Below are positions 1-11,219 of a DNA stretch of 64,000 nt, in pieces. The notes below the pieces were generated by a model. It did no database searches and was not told where the DNA came from. It saw only the letters and a list, made by a program, of their open reading frames with translations. Positions within the stretch are counted from its first letter, which is position 1; every line of letters begins with the position of its first letter. The DNA is from Viscum album (Eukaryota > Streptophyta > Magnoliopsida > Santalales > Viscaceae), in NCBI GenBank assembly GCA_963277665.1, contig OY728160.1, forward strand, positions 45,120,605-45,184,604, in the 5' to 3' direction. A program made the position numbers and the translations under genes.

Positions 1-1181
1 ATATAGAATATATTAATACAATATGTATCAAAAGAATCATAATTGAAACAATTACAATTGAATTGAATATGAAAAGAAAGGGGAAACTATAAAATTCCAT
101 TTTTAATACAAATAGAAGCGGAAATTTAAAATACATACAATTCTTTTAACTGAAAGATAAATGTATCCTTTCACTTAGGATAAAAGTTCTATCTTACCAA
201 CAGCTTGGTAAGCCCTCGATACGACGATCAGTAAAGATGTATTATTATCCATCGAAGTCCTCAATTAAGTAGGTAATTGTCACCTTTGTCCTTCATGAAA
301 TTGATGGACCTTGATACGATGATCATCAACGCATCTTCATATCCCCAGATGCCTTCGATAATTATTACCTGATTGGTTTCTCAAGGAAAAACAAAGCACT
401 TATTGGAATATAAAAGTTAAGAATGAGTCGTTCATGTGTTGTGATTCCAAGTCTTTTGCACGATGTTAGAGATAAGTCACATCCTCTCCCTATAAAACGT
501 GATAGAAGAAAAATTTGATCAAAAGTTTTTCTCTAATTCAAATGAACTTATATTTATAGGTCTTAGGTTCCAGTGGTTATATTTCTCTGCAAACTTTGGA
601 GGTACTTATACACCTGGAATTTTAATGGTCATATTGACACAGATAATACTACATTGTTTTTATTAGATTATAACTAACTCCATGAAATTGTTCTAGTTAA
701 AACAAAATATATATGAAAATGATAACATTAGTACGATTGTTATGGACCATGTGTTTTGATTAAAAGAATAAAATAATGCATGAGATAAGAGTAAAACACG
801 AGTACAATTAATATTACTTAGTATAATGTATTGATATGATGAAAATTGAGTAGGATGCACAAACTGGGTATGATTAACATAGTCAGTACAGTATATAGAG
901 TTAGTATGATTAATAGAGTCGATACGATAGACATAGTCAGTACGATTAATAGAGTAGGTACAGTAGACAGAGTCAGTACAACTGACAGAGTTAGTATGAT
1001 AGATAGAGTTAGTATGATTGACAGAGTCAGTATGATAGACTTAGTCAATTTGATTGACAGAGTCAATACGATATAAAGATAACCATATTCAACATAAATC
1101 CTTTATTTTAGAAGATTATAAATAGTTTTTTGATTTCCGAAACTAAATATATAAAAGTAAAAAAAGAATTTTGACTTAAAA
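1..1181 (-). mobile_element. 3' LTR of Sirevirus S (partial, cut by window edge)
   Basis: This matches, in order, four separated pieces on the right: 21474-21537, 31730-32000, 32881-33288 and 44781-45228. They are the right LTR of the same element, broken by three later insertions. The minus-strand LTR should begin TGTTAAGTC, as at 45228; here the second base is mutated (TTTTAAGTC). A polypurine tract abuts it. The far end of the LTR, several hundred bases, lies off the left edge. Confidence 0.85.
877..1073. repeat. 18-bp minisatellite in the Sirevirus LTR (copy 1)
   Basis: About 11 degenerate tandem copies of an 18-bp unit close to AGAGTCAGTACGATTGAC. Unit length is a multiple of three, so it opens spurious low-complexity ORFs on both strands. 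It sits about 100 bases inside the 5' tip of the LTR on the element's strand, where U3 lies. The second LTR carries the same array at 44924-45117. Confidence 0.9.
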
Positions 1182-1182
1182 A

Positions 1183-1190
1183 TCTCCCCC
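1183..1190 (-). promoter_or_regulatory. Polypurine tract of Sirevirus S
   Basis: On the minus strand this reads GGGGGAGA, followed by one T and then the LTR. This is the usual plus-strand primer arrangement of plant Copia elements. A second GGGGGAG lies farther inside at 1287-1293; duplicated polypurine tracts have been described for Sireviruses. Confidence 0.75.
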
Positions 1191-1540
1191 GTATTGGAAA
1201 TCACAAAACACAATGAAAACCATTGAAAAATGTATATACCTCTGAGTTAGACAAACTCTTCTAAATAAGAAAATTAATACCACTAACTCCCCCTTACATA
1301 TAGGCTTTCCAAATGATTGTATTTGTAGATATTCATTGATTTAGGTGTATACCTTTGAGTAAGACTTTTAAGAATACTACCCCTTTGAAAGCATTCTTCC
1401 CTTTTTTAAAAACATTTTCCCTCATTGTGATTTACAAAAATAATGGGATGATGTTGAGTTTCTTGAAAGGGTTCAAGAAAAAAATACCAAACAATGTAAA
1501 TGAAAACATATAATACATTAAACTGCCAAACGTTTAGAGA
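1191..1540. other. Sirevirus 3' non-coding stretch
   Basis: AT-rich sequence between the downstream ORF and the polypurine tract. Apart from the second purine tract (minus-strand GGGGGAG at 1287-1293) I see no gene or repeat here. Confidence 0.5.
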
Positions 1541-3908
1541 AATTGAAATAACAACCAAGAAAAAAAGAAACAAAAAAAGATCATTTTTATATTCCTTTTT
1601 CTTTATTGATCAACTCATAAAGAATAGACTCCATCTTCTTTATCTATTTCTTATCATCTGTGATAGAATTAGCCTGATATTTGAGAGTCTCCTGTTGGTC
1701 TGCCAAAAATTGAACATGGTTTTTGATAGTGACTTCTTTCATACTGATCACTTCTTCAAGAGTATCGATTCTATTCTGAATATTCTTGTTTTCTTTAGTA
1801 AACAAAGTGTTTTTGTTTCTTTACCAAAAATATTTCATCTTTTAAAGATCAAACCTTTTAGAATTAGGATTTTTAAGAACTAAAACTATCATGTAATTCT
1901 TTTTACTAAAAGAGAATCAGCACTAAGAGATTTTGGAATCTGATTCAACATTTTTATTTTTTTATTATCAAGATTATTGAAAGAAATAGAAATAACATTT
2001 TAATTTATACTTAAGTATTCAATTTATTTCTCATGTTCATTTACAGAGCTTTCGGTTTTGTACGACCACTTAGTCATCTAGTTTGAAGCCTTCTTATGAA
2101 CAACAAAACTAAAGCTCAAAACATTTAAATCAGCTTTTATTGTCATTACACTCATTCTAAGATCTCTTACTAAAACAAATCTATTCCTTTGATTATATGT
2201 AATAAAATAAAAGTTTCCATAAATTCTGGGAAAATATGGAATAGTCTTCTAAATTATTCATAAAACCTGAACAATTTAATCTCTTTTCTTTAATGAAATT
2301 CTATATTCTGAATCAGTATCACCATTGTATGATTCAAGTTCATTTGATCAGCTCGAGTCATCAACATGTTGTTTTCCTTTTACTTTATATTTTTAATTTT
2401 CAACCATTTTTACTTCTTCTTCTTCTCTTACTTTTTCAACTTTACCAGTTATGAAAATTACTTTCTCAGTATAAGAACATTGGTCCATTTGCTTAACTAG
2501 ATATGGATTCCCTTCTGATTGATTTTCTCATGTTTGAACTGGTGTTTGATCGGTATGAGAAATAAGTTATATTCTTTCACATTTATTTTGAAGAGAATAA
2601 TATTATCTACTATTCTTAGATCAATTAAGATGTTCTATAAGAAAGTAAACTTCCTCTTCTTCACGTTCTCGAAATTATTGCACTATTTGTTTCCCTTTCT
2701 CTTTCTCTAGAGAATTCTGTACAATCGGTTCTTATTGTAAATCTTCTGTAAGTTTAAAACATGCCGACTCAACCCATTTTAGGATTTTAAGAACATCAAT
2801 GTATTTATATTTTCTTTTTAAAAGATTTTTCATTTCCTTCTCACCTTGTAGAGTATCTTCTACCCTTTTCTTCTCATCTAGAGCTTCATCTGGATCAAGA
2901 CCAACATTAGGAGCACCTTATTTTCTTTGTTCTTTTTTTACTTTCTCTACATGGCTACAACCTCTTTACTCTATATGGTTTTCTTCATCATCATTGCATG
3001 GATTTTAGGATCTGACTTTTTAGAAGAAAAAATTGTTGGAGCTGATTTTATTAGAATCAGTGTCAATTGATTTGTTTTCGGTTGATTTGGTGTCAGTTTT
3101 TCTTCCACATAATTGATGAAGAGTTTTGATTTCTCATCAAAATAAATATAAAATTTCTTATATGCATTCTTAATTATCCAATAAGTCTTCAACTCTTTCA
3201 ATTTATCTTTCATAGGAATATTACAAAACATCAAACATTCAAAAATGAACATTGTGAGAATAGATAGATACATGATCAGATGATACTAGACCATTACATA
3301 ATTCACATTTTTGATACATTAAAAATGTAACCCTTGAGATTTACCATTCTTGTGTTTACAAGATAATATAACATAAATATGTCCCGCACATTAAGATTTT
3401 ATCTATCGCCTTACCTAGGTATTAAAAAACCTCGCATCCAAAGAACAACAAATTAGTTGTCTAGAGATAAATGAGCTACTTTAATTTTCTCCTAATTTAT
3501 ATGAAATAATGACTTTTCAGCTCTTTCCATATTAAACATACCAACATCATCATGTAGTTTATGATAAAGAAAGAAAGTTTCACCATCCATATGAACATTG
3601 AGGAAATTAGCTTCTTATTTTAGAGACATTGAATATTTTCTGTCGTACATAGTAAAGTTAATCATCATATTCTTATCAGAAGACACTATATTATAGAACT
3701 TTCTAACATCTCTAACAAGAACCTTCTCTTTAGATATGGGTTTCTCAACACAAAGATGTTACCACCCTTGGAATAAAAAAAACTTTTTCATTGTTGAGTC
3801 ATAACTGTTAAAAAAATCTCAAGAAACTAATATTTCTCTAAATAAATATATATCTATGAATGTCTTTGAAGACATTTCTGCAGAAGTTTTTGAAGAATAC
3901 TGAGACAT
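1541..3908 (-). pseudogene. Decayed extra (env-like) ORF downstream of Sirevirus pol
   Basis: Seen: a minus-strand reading frame starts with an ATG at 3908 and can be followed, through several stops and frame changes, to about 1541. Its N-terminal part contains STMKKFF, QGW and LVRDVRKFYN about 35-80 residues in. This resembles the 'putative plant transposon protein' domain found in Sirevirus extra ORFs and other plant repeats. The middle is rich in K, E and S. The C-terminal part, near 1580-1830, has hydrophobic residues in heptad spacing and looks like a coiled coil. Known: some Sireviruses such as SIRE1 carry an extra ORF here, often called env-like, with a predicted coiled coil. Inferred: this is that ORF. 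Stops, for example near 3640 and 3490, show it is not functional. I see no clear signal peptide or membrane segment. Confidence 0.6.
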
Positions 3909-4348
3909 AAATATGATTGGTAAAAGAAAATATCGTTTCGAGTCTAAAGGTGGAGATTTAGAGCTTCACCAAGAAATCTAGAAAACTGTTATGGGTTTGA
4001 GGGGGGTCCTCTATTTATATGAGAATTTGTATGACCATTGGTCTTTTACAATTGAGATTAGAAAATAAATAATGCAATGGTAGAGAATAAAAGATACATT
4101 TTTTTGAAAAAAATAAAAAGATTAAAACTGAGATACAATAACATGAAATAAAATCAATATAAAAAGAAAATAGAATGTACCTATAGGATATTTCAAGTAT
4201 GTTGTCGGTCATAGTATCATGAAAGTAAAGACATAATTCAATACCGAAAGAAAATAGGTAAAATAATTAAAATAGAATACAATCAAACATCAAACCAATG
4301 AATAATATAGTAAATATGATCTGTTTTAGACCGATCGAAAACAAAAAA
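3909..4348. other. Sirevirus spacer, no gene seen
   Basis: AT-rich spacer between the extra ORF and the tandem array. Short ORFs here have low-complexity composition and no recognisable motif. Confidence 0.5.
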
Positions 4349-4623
4349 TGTCAAGATGATGGAAAACATATTCATTACCATTGGTTGTAAAGAAAATGTA
4401 AAATAAAGTCATTACCATTGGTTGTCAAGCTGATGAAAAAAAATCATTACTATTGGTTGTCATGCTGATGGAAAACAAATTCATTACCAATTATTATCAA
4501 GCTGATATAAAACAAAATCATTAATAGTGGTTGTCAAGCTGATGGAAAACAAAGTCATTACCACTCATTGTCAATACGATGGAAAACAATGTCATTACCA
4601 TTGGTTGTCAAGCCAATAGAAAA
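4349..4623. repeat. 37-bp tandem repeat array in the Sirevirus
   Basis: Seven full units plus a partial one. The unit begins TGTCAAGCTGATGGAAAAC and ends TCATTACCATTGGT. Units are 37 bp, one of them 35 bp, and differ by a few substitutions. The array lies in the non-coding gap between the pol stop and the extra ORF. Units are directly adjacent with no unique spacers, so this is not a CRISPR. Confidence 0.9.
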
Positions 4624-4984
4624 GACTCTATCGAACTGATTAACATAATTTCAAAATGTTGAACAATGTACAGAATGTCAAAATGAAAATGAATCTGAAT
4701 GACATATCAAATAAAACAAATATAACTAATCTTAAAAAATTTAGATAAAATAAAATATAAAATATAAAATAAAAAAAACATTAAAATATGTAAAACAATG
4801 AGAGAAAATAAAAAAATTCTCTTCTTGAGAAGGAGTGTATAAATGTAAGAAGAATTGTAAAAATAGAAAGTATATGTGAATGATTATTTTAGTGTAATCA
4901 TTCCAAGATTCTGTTTAATAAAATCAAATCTATCATAAGGTAATGATTTTTTAAAAATTTCATCATTTTGTTCTTATATTTCGA
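4624..4984. other. Sirevirus spacer, no gene seen
   Basis: A-rich non-coding DNA between the tandem array and the end of pol. No motif recognised. Confidence 0.5.
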
Positions 4985-6734
4985 TGAATTGTAAAATAAT
5001 ATCTTCTTTTTTGTGTGTGATCCCTAAGAAAGTGATGCCTAATATCAATGTGTTTTTTATGTGAGTGATGTGCTAGGTTTTTACTAAGAGCTATGTCACT
5101 AGTATTATCACATAGTATTTGAGTTTTGAAAAAAAACATTCAATAGTCAATGAGTGTGTGTTGCATCCACAACACTTCATCACAACAACTTCTAGCCGCT
5201 ACATATTCAGCTTCTATAGTGGAGAGTTATACATAGTGTTGTTTCATGCATGACCAAGAAACTAATGAATCTCCTACGAAATGGCATGTTCCAAATGTAC
5301 TATTTCTATCCATTCTACAACCACCAATGTCTGCATCTGAAAAACAATACAAAACAAAAAAATTTCCTAAATAATAAATAAAGGTCTAAATCCAATGTTA
5401 CTTTTAAATACTGGAAAAAACTTTTCACAGCTTATAAATGAGATTATTTGGTATTTGATTGATATCCTGCACATAAGAATACTGAAAAAAATTTGTTTGG
5501 ATGGCTTGCTATCATGTATAACAAACTTCCTATCATACCTCTAAAATTTGTTTGACCCGCAGGTTTCCCATCTTCATCAAGAACAAGTGTATTTGAGGTA
5601 CCGATTGGAGTGGTAATACTTTTAGTTATGTCATATCCATACTTTTTATGTAAGTATATAATATACTTATGTTGATATATATAGGTTCCATTTGATTTTT
5701 GAGATATTTGAAAACCTAAAAAGAATGTTAAATTTCCCATAATACTCATTTCAAACTCAAATTTCTTTATATTTGAAAAATAATCAGTTATGGATTGCTA
5801 AATTGATCTGAATATAATGTCATCAACATAAATTTGAACAATTAAAATTTTTTTTTTCCATTTTTATAAAAAGGGTTGGGTTAGTAGTACCTTTTGCATA
5901 TATATTTTGTAAAATAAATCATGTGAGTCTATCATACCATGGTCTAGGGGTTTGTTTAATTCCATATAAAGCTTTGTTAAATTTAAAAACTTGATAATGA
6001 TGTTTTCGATCAAAAAAATAGGAGTTTGTTCTACAAAAACTTCTTCTTATACAAAACCAATAAGAAACGAACATTTTACTTCCATTTAAAATATTTTGAA
6101 ATTGAAGTATGCTACAAAGGCTAATAGAATATGAATATATTCAAGTCTACCCACCAGATCATAGGTTTATTCATAGTCTATTCCCTCTTGTTGATTATAG
6201 CCCTTAGTAATAAGTATTGCTTTATTTCTTACAATGAATCCATTTTCATCACATTTGTTTCTAAAAACCCATTTTACACCAATTAAAGATGTTTCATTAG
6301 GTTTTTTAACCAAATTCCACAAATTATTCCTTTCAAATTCATTTATTTCATCTTTCATTTATTTAATCCAATCTCTATCACCTAAGGACTCACAAAGAGC
6401 TTTAGGTTTAATTTGAGATAGAAAAGTAAGATGTTCTATTTCCTTCCTCAAGGAATTCCTCGTCCTTATTGGTTGATTTACATCACCATTTATATTATCA
6501 CGAGGATGAATTATATGAAATAATTGATTTGGGTTTTGTAAAACCTTCTCATCAACATATGATAGAAAGTCTTCTGGGGTAAATATTTCAGAAACACTTT
6601 CTTGATTATTCCCCTTTTCCGAAGAGTTTTCAATTGTAGGGTGATAATCAGTTTGTGAAAATACATCAATTGATGTGGGTAAGTCTTGTTTAAAAACAAA
6701 GGGTTCATTTTAATAAAATTTAACATGCACTCTT
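4985..6734 (-). pseudogene. Sirevirus pol, 3' part: INT tail, reverse transcriptase, RNase H
   Basis: This copies retroelement RNA into DNA; it is now broken by stops. On the minus strand from 6734 it reads the end of integrase, then an acidic linker. RT begins near 6358 with a typical Copia start (NLWNLVKKP, GVKWVFRNK, QEGIDYE). The polymerase motif YVDD is intact at 5819-5830. The stretch at 5749-5444 holds FFLGFQISQ and RGMIGSLLYMIAS, standard Copia RT sequence. RNase H follows from about 5440 to 4985, with LSTIEAEYVAA and CDNTSDIALSKN. The similarity to Sirevirus (SIRE/Maximus) sequence is strong throughout. The 5' half of the gene continues at 17885, because G1 inserted within integrase: the frame runs on if G1 and one TSD copy are removed. 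Stops occur throughout, for example just before 6358. Confidence 0.9.
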
Positions 6735-8573
6735 TGTAACAGCCCAAGATTTTATAAAAAATATTCTTTTTAATTAATGTCTTTTGTTGTACGCTACACC
6801 AAAAGGAGCTTACACAACACGCATCCTTGACTTGCCTTGCATTACACGCAATCGCGACCTTCCTCGATAGCGTGTGTAATACGCAATACCGAGTTTCACT
6901 AAACAACTATATTCTATTAAAATATTATTAAAAATAGTCGTTATGAATAGTACTAACCACTTTTTGAAATTCTGTAAATCTTATTTTTCAAAATGAACTT
7001 CATTTTTTGATTCGGAGTATCGAATTTAGCCTAAGGTGAAATTTTGGTACTTTTCGGATAACTTTCATGTTCTGATGAATAGTGAAAATTACTAAATTAT
7101 AATTAAAAACAACTTTTTTTTAATCGAAATAATTAATAGTGATAAATTATTAATTTGAGTGGTTTTAAAGTATATTTAGAATATATTTTTACAATTTAAT
7201 ACAATTTTGGTCATTGGTTGTAATTTCACATTTAAACCAGACATAATCAAGTGTCAATCTTTTGATAGATATTGTTTCTTAAAAACACGCTATTTGTTTT
7301 AACAGCGGGATTTAATTATAAAAATAATTAATGAAACTTCTATGTTATGAATTTGGTAAAATAGACTTTATTTTTGAATTCGGAATATAAAATATAGCTT
7401 AGGATGAAATTTTGGCATTGTTCTGAAAAACATCAATTTTTGATGAATAGTGAAACTACTAAGTGGTAGTTAAAAAACTGAATTTTTCATAAAACTTAAT
7501 TTTACCGCTTCTGTGAATGGAATTTCAAAAATCCGAAAGACACAGTTGATGTCAGTAAGTAAAATGTGGTTCAATGAGATGAAAATAAATTTTTGGTGAA
7601 TAGTAACTTTTTACTTTTTTTTACAGCGGTTAATAGTAAATAGGGTAACTAAGGGTAAATATGATATTACTATTACCCTAACACATGTCCTAATTCTATT
7701 GGATAAGTTTAATTCGACCAAAAACAACCTTATGAATAAAATATGACCATTTAGCTCCACTTGGATTAGATTAGGACATTTATTATTAATTTATTTAAAG
7801 AAGGGTTAAAATAGTTAAAATCTAAGGTTAATAAGTAAATCATTTTTAATATGGGGTTATACATAAGATAAATTCGACTATAAATATTCATTAGAAAGCT
7901 AAAAAGATTTAATACATAATGGTATTTTATTTGTAATTTTTAGACATCAAATAATTTAATTTATTTATGACACAAAGATGATGCAGTAATTATCTTATTT
8001 ATGAAAAATTGACATAATTGATGTTATAAACACCAAAATAAATGTAATTTGAGAATTTTTATGAATTCCACTAATTTTATAGGTTACTATGATATATTAG
8101 TGTTGATTTAATCAACTTGGTTCGAACATATAATTCTGTTATGACTTTCACAAAAAACATATATCAAATAGTGTCAAAATTGACACAAAATAGTTTTTAA
8201 ATCAAATATTATATTATTAATTGTTATTTTATTCCTAAAAATATAAGTTTAGGCCAAATGACTTAGATAAGGATATATATACTAATAATAAACAATTTGG
8301 GGTTCGTTTGGCATGTTATAGTAGGTGTATTAACCATATAGTGAAAGAAAACAAAAAGACATGGTAAAAGTTAAATTATTTAACTTAGAGTTAAATCTAA
8401 TTGATAAGGTTAAAATAATATCATAAACTTGTCTAAATACTATTGGTTGATAGGAGTTCGACCCATCCCCACTTTAGCTTCGAAATAAGACCCTTTGGAA
8501 CCATTATAAACCGATTTTGACTTTAATATAAAATAATATTTTGAGATATTCCTAAGGTGCCCCTCTCCTCCCT

Positions 8574-8582
8574 TATAAAAGG
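8574..8582 (+). promoter_or_regulatory. TATA box of the G1 5' LTR
   Basis: TATAAAAGG in a C/T-rich setting, followed by a CTCC-rich tract. This is the likely Pol II core promoter and so places the U3/R boundary about 30 bases downstream. The same box is at 15499-15507 in the other LTR. The related G2 element has it at the matching place on the minus strand. Confidence 0.7.
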
Positions 8583-8916
8583 ACACCTCCTCCCCCTCCT
8601 CCTCACACCAATTTGAGCACTCAAGCTCGGCCAAACCCTGCCCAAATCTCTTCTCCACTTCCCTAGCAACATCCTAGAGGTTCTGGTCTTCCTCAAAGAC
8701 CAATTTTAGTTCCCTAAGAGGAGGTCTCCAAAAGGCGCTTCAAAGAAGAGGTAATTACCATTACCAATTCTTTCATCTTTATTTCTTCTTCCACTTCTTC
8801 TTCTTAGGTTGTTTCATTATGAAGTAATAACATCAGTATCACTCATATACTGATATGTTATTATAAGTATGAAACAACCCTATTTCACCATCTATCTATC
8901 CTACGGAAAAAGAAAT

Positions 8917-8961
8917 CACCGCGCGTGCGTACGTACGGAATACCGTCTCCACGCCGTGGTG
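8917..8961 (+). promoter_or_regulatory. Constant-loop hairpin 1, G1 5' LTR
   Basis: The 5' arm CACCGCGCGTG (8917-8927) pairs with CACGCCGTGGTG (8950-8961) over 11 bp with one bulged C. The 22-nt loop starts CGTACGTACGG and ends TACCGTCTC. The right-LTR copy is at 15842-15886, with one arm base changed. Confidence 0.75.
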
Positions 8962-9102
8962 TAATCTATTTTCCACCACCACCTTACATGGATGGGTATA
9001 ATGGTGTAAAGAATAACTATACATAGTTATTAAAACATCATATTGATTCTGATATATTGTATAATCCACTCCAATTCAATTCAATATTTATAGAAATGAT
9101 AT

Positions 9103-9147
9103 CATCGCTCGTGCGTACGTACGGACTACCGTCTCCACAACGCGATG
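9103..9147 (+). promoter_or_regulatory. Constant-loop hairpin 2, G1 5' LTR
   Basis: The 5' arm CATCGCTCGTG pairs with CACAACGCGATG, in the same 6 bp + bulge + 5 bp form as hairpin 1, but with different bases at several paired positions. The loop differs from that of hairpin 1 by one base. One mismatch here (A at 9139) is a G in the other LTR (16028-16072), where the stem is fully paired. Confidence 0.75.
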
Positions 9148-9305
9148 AGATTCATTCTCCATGTTAACCATTTAAGAATGATTATAATATATATATAAGA
9201 AATAATAAGGAAATATATGACATTATAAAGCTACTGTATTTATGTATATATATACATATGTATGTCATCTACTTACTTCCATTTCAAGACAATAAGGAAA
9301 GGAAA

Positions 9306-9351
9306 ACAGCGTTCATGCGTACGTACGGACTACCGTCTCCATGAACGGTGT
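9306..9351 (+). promoter_or_regulatory. Constant-loop hairpin 3, G1 5' LTR
   Basis: The 5' arm ACAGCGTTCATG pairs with CATGAACGGTGT, 11 of 12 positions with one G-G mismatch, around the same 22-nt loop. The right-LTR copy is at 16231-16276. G2 conserves this hairpin, including the GTTCATG stem. Confidence 0.75.
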
Positions 9352-9365
9352 TTTTCATTTTATTT

Positions 9366-9398
9366 ATCTACCTATTATATATATATATATATATATAC
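9366..9398. repeat. AT-dinucleotide tract in the G1 5' LTR
   Basis: A run of TA repeats, longer here than at the matching place in the other LTR near 16300, as expected of a microsatellite changing after insertion. Confidence 0.8.
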
Positions 9399-10961
9399 TG
9401 AATATATATGATATATAAATCATATTTTATATTCTGGAAGTGAGTAAATCATGATATATGTAATAATGATGTCAAGAACAACAAGTCAAAACACCTACGA
9501 TAAATGAAACGATTTTACCCAAAACGCTTCTTTAACATGGAATTTACAAAAGAACGGGTAATATAATGTCATAAGTGAACAATATATGATATCATAACAA
9601 TTAATATGATTCTTTAATAAGTAAATAACATGATTTAAATCATTATACAGGAGGTTCGGACACTTACAAAGCAAGTCGGACCTAAGGTAAGGGAAATATC
9701 ACAATCTCATTTTTATCCGAGATTGTTTATTCATAAGTATTTACTGGGGTGTATTTTATCATCCACATCCATGTTTCATCAATATGTAATATTATTTCCA
9801 TCCACCTACAATTGTTTAAATCCATTTTTACCCTTTGGTGAGTTTTTAGTAATATCTATGAAAGGAATCTTTTGTCATACGAGGTACTTTTTGACTTTTC
9901 CAACAAAAGTACGAAGAATGTTTTTTTAACTTATACGGCACGAACAGATTTCTAATGTTTTATAAAGCCTTATTTTCATGAATCTTCCTCTAAAAGATTT
10001 CATGACTATTTTCAATAAAATCTCTTTCTTTTAAAATTGCATGATGTTTTGTGAAAAGAAATTGATTTTGAAGAAGAAAGGATATTTTCCTCAAGAATTC
10101 ATTTCAAGTGTTTTATCAAAATTATTTTCCATCTAAGATAATAAAGGGTTCTGTTTCTATCCATATTTTTAAATTTATTTGACTATGTTGTGATGGAATT
10201 ATGTTTATGAATTCCTTTATCTTATATGAATTGATTTATGATGTCATGATGTTTCAAGAATCCCATTTTTGTTACATGTGTTATGCGATGATGTATGTTT
10301 TATGATTATGTGGCACACATAAGAAAGGATTCATTATAAGATGGGTGGGACCTATATCTCCCTCCAATGCATTGGGTAATGATTTTATATCTCATGAGAT
10401 AGACATGGCTGGAACGGAAGGTTATTTCGGTTCAGTGATACAGGACTGAAACGAGGAGTGAACTCGGTTCAGAAAGGGACTTTGTCCACTAAGATAGTCT
10501 TGGCAATGAGTCATGACTAACAAGAAATGATTTTCCATGATTATGTGTGCATGACACAAAGTTTCAAGTTTCATGTTATGATTTTGGGGATCTCATTTTC
10601 ACTTCTATGATTTATCCCATGTTATGATAATTGAGCTCTTTTGCAGGTTAAGATTTTCAAAAGCTATGTTCTTATGTATATGATGTGATTGATATTTCTT
10701 TTGTCTACCCTTACTTAGCATTTGAGCTCACCCTTTTATGTTTTCTTTTCCCCAGGATATAAAGAAAGGTTTTTAGGTAAAAAAAAGGGAAGATCTTTAT
10801 GGGAGATATTGAAGATCTTTCCCCACGATTAGAAGATTACGTTCCGAGTTTCCAAAGACACTAAACTATTACGATCCTTGTGTGTGTGTTTTTGTTATGT
10901 ACTAAGTATTCCGCAAAAGTAATGTAATGTCAATGTACGTCAGGATACGGGTCTCTACAGT

Positions 10962-10973
10962 TGGTATCAGAGG
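10962..10973 (+). promoter_or_regulatory. Primer-binding site of G1
   Basis: TGGTATCAGAGG starts two bases after the LTR end. It matches the common plant retrotransposon primer site complementary to initiator tRNA-Met. Confidence 0.85.
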
Positions 10974-11219
10974 AAAGGTTTAGTCAACCTTTGGAAACTA
11001 GGATGCGAAAACGTTAGTGAGATCCCTAGAGATATTTCTAAGGTATGTCTAGGGATGTCTCTAAGGTTAAGTATACGTATAGGTTATAGTCCTAGAATTG
11101 CGCTAACGATTTTCGAATTTAACCTAAGATGTTAGATATTGAGGGTACTAACCCTTTATTATGTTGTTTTCCCTAGCATGATTTTTTCCTCTCACACTAT
11201 TCTTTTGGGGTTTTAGACG

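Larger units (their letters stand above)
6735..10959 (+). repeat. 5' LTR of G1 (4225 bp)
   Basis: Direct repeat of 13660-17879. It contains a TATA box, a candidate splice donor and three hairpins with a shared loop. Short ORFs inside it recur in the other LTR and have no protein-family features, so I do not call them genes. Confidence 0.93.
8750..11216 (+). other. Candidate intron in the G1 leader
   Basis: Donor: AGAG followed by GTAATT at 8750, 168 bases after the TATA box. Acceptor: a T-rich tract ending TTTTAG at 11211-11216, three bases before the gag ATG, with a CTCAC branch-like site 20-25 bases upstream. G2 has a matching donor (AAG, GTAACG), about 170 bases from its TATA box, and a matching TTTTAG before its gag ATG. 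Splicing would remove a long leader with many upstream ATGs, along with the primer site and the hairpins. This is inferred; other acceptors (near 9650, 10645 and 10755) are possible. Confidence 0.4.

Noticed and set aside
818..1076. Low-complexity ORFs on both strands (LTLSII and RVSMID repeats)
   Set aside because: They come from an 18-bp tandem repeat whose unit is a multiple of three.
1500..1883. 127-aa plus-strand ORF rich in F, L and I
   Set aside because: It is antisense to the coiled-coil end of the Sirevirus extra ORF; the hydrophobic look comes from reverse-complemented A-rich codons.
4349..4623. Possible CRISPR-like array
   Set aside because: The units touch each other with no unique spacers, there are no cas genes, and the setting is a plant retrotransposon.
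6511..6906. 131-aa minus-strand ORF
   Set aside because: It runs across the G1 LTR/Sirevirus junction, so it is a chance fusion of two elements.
8440..8658. 72-aa minus-strand ORF, repeated at 15365-15583
   Set aside because: It is antisense to the LTR promoter and TATA box and is duplicated only because the LTR is. No protein motif.
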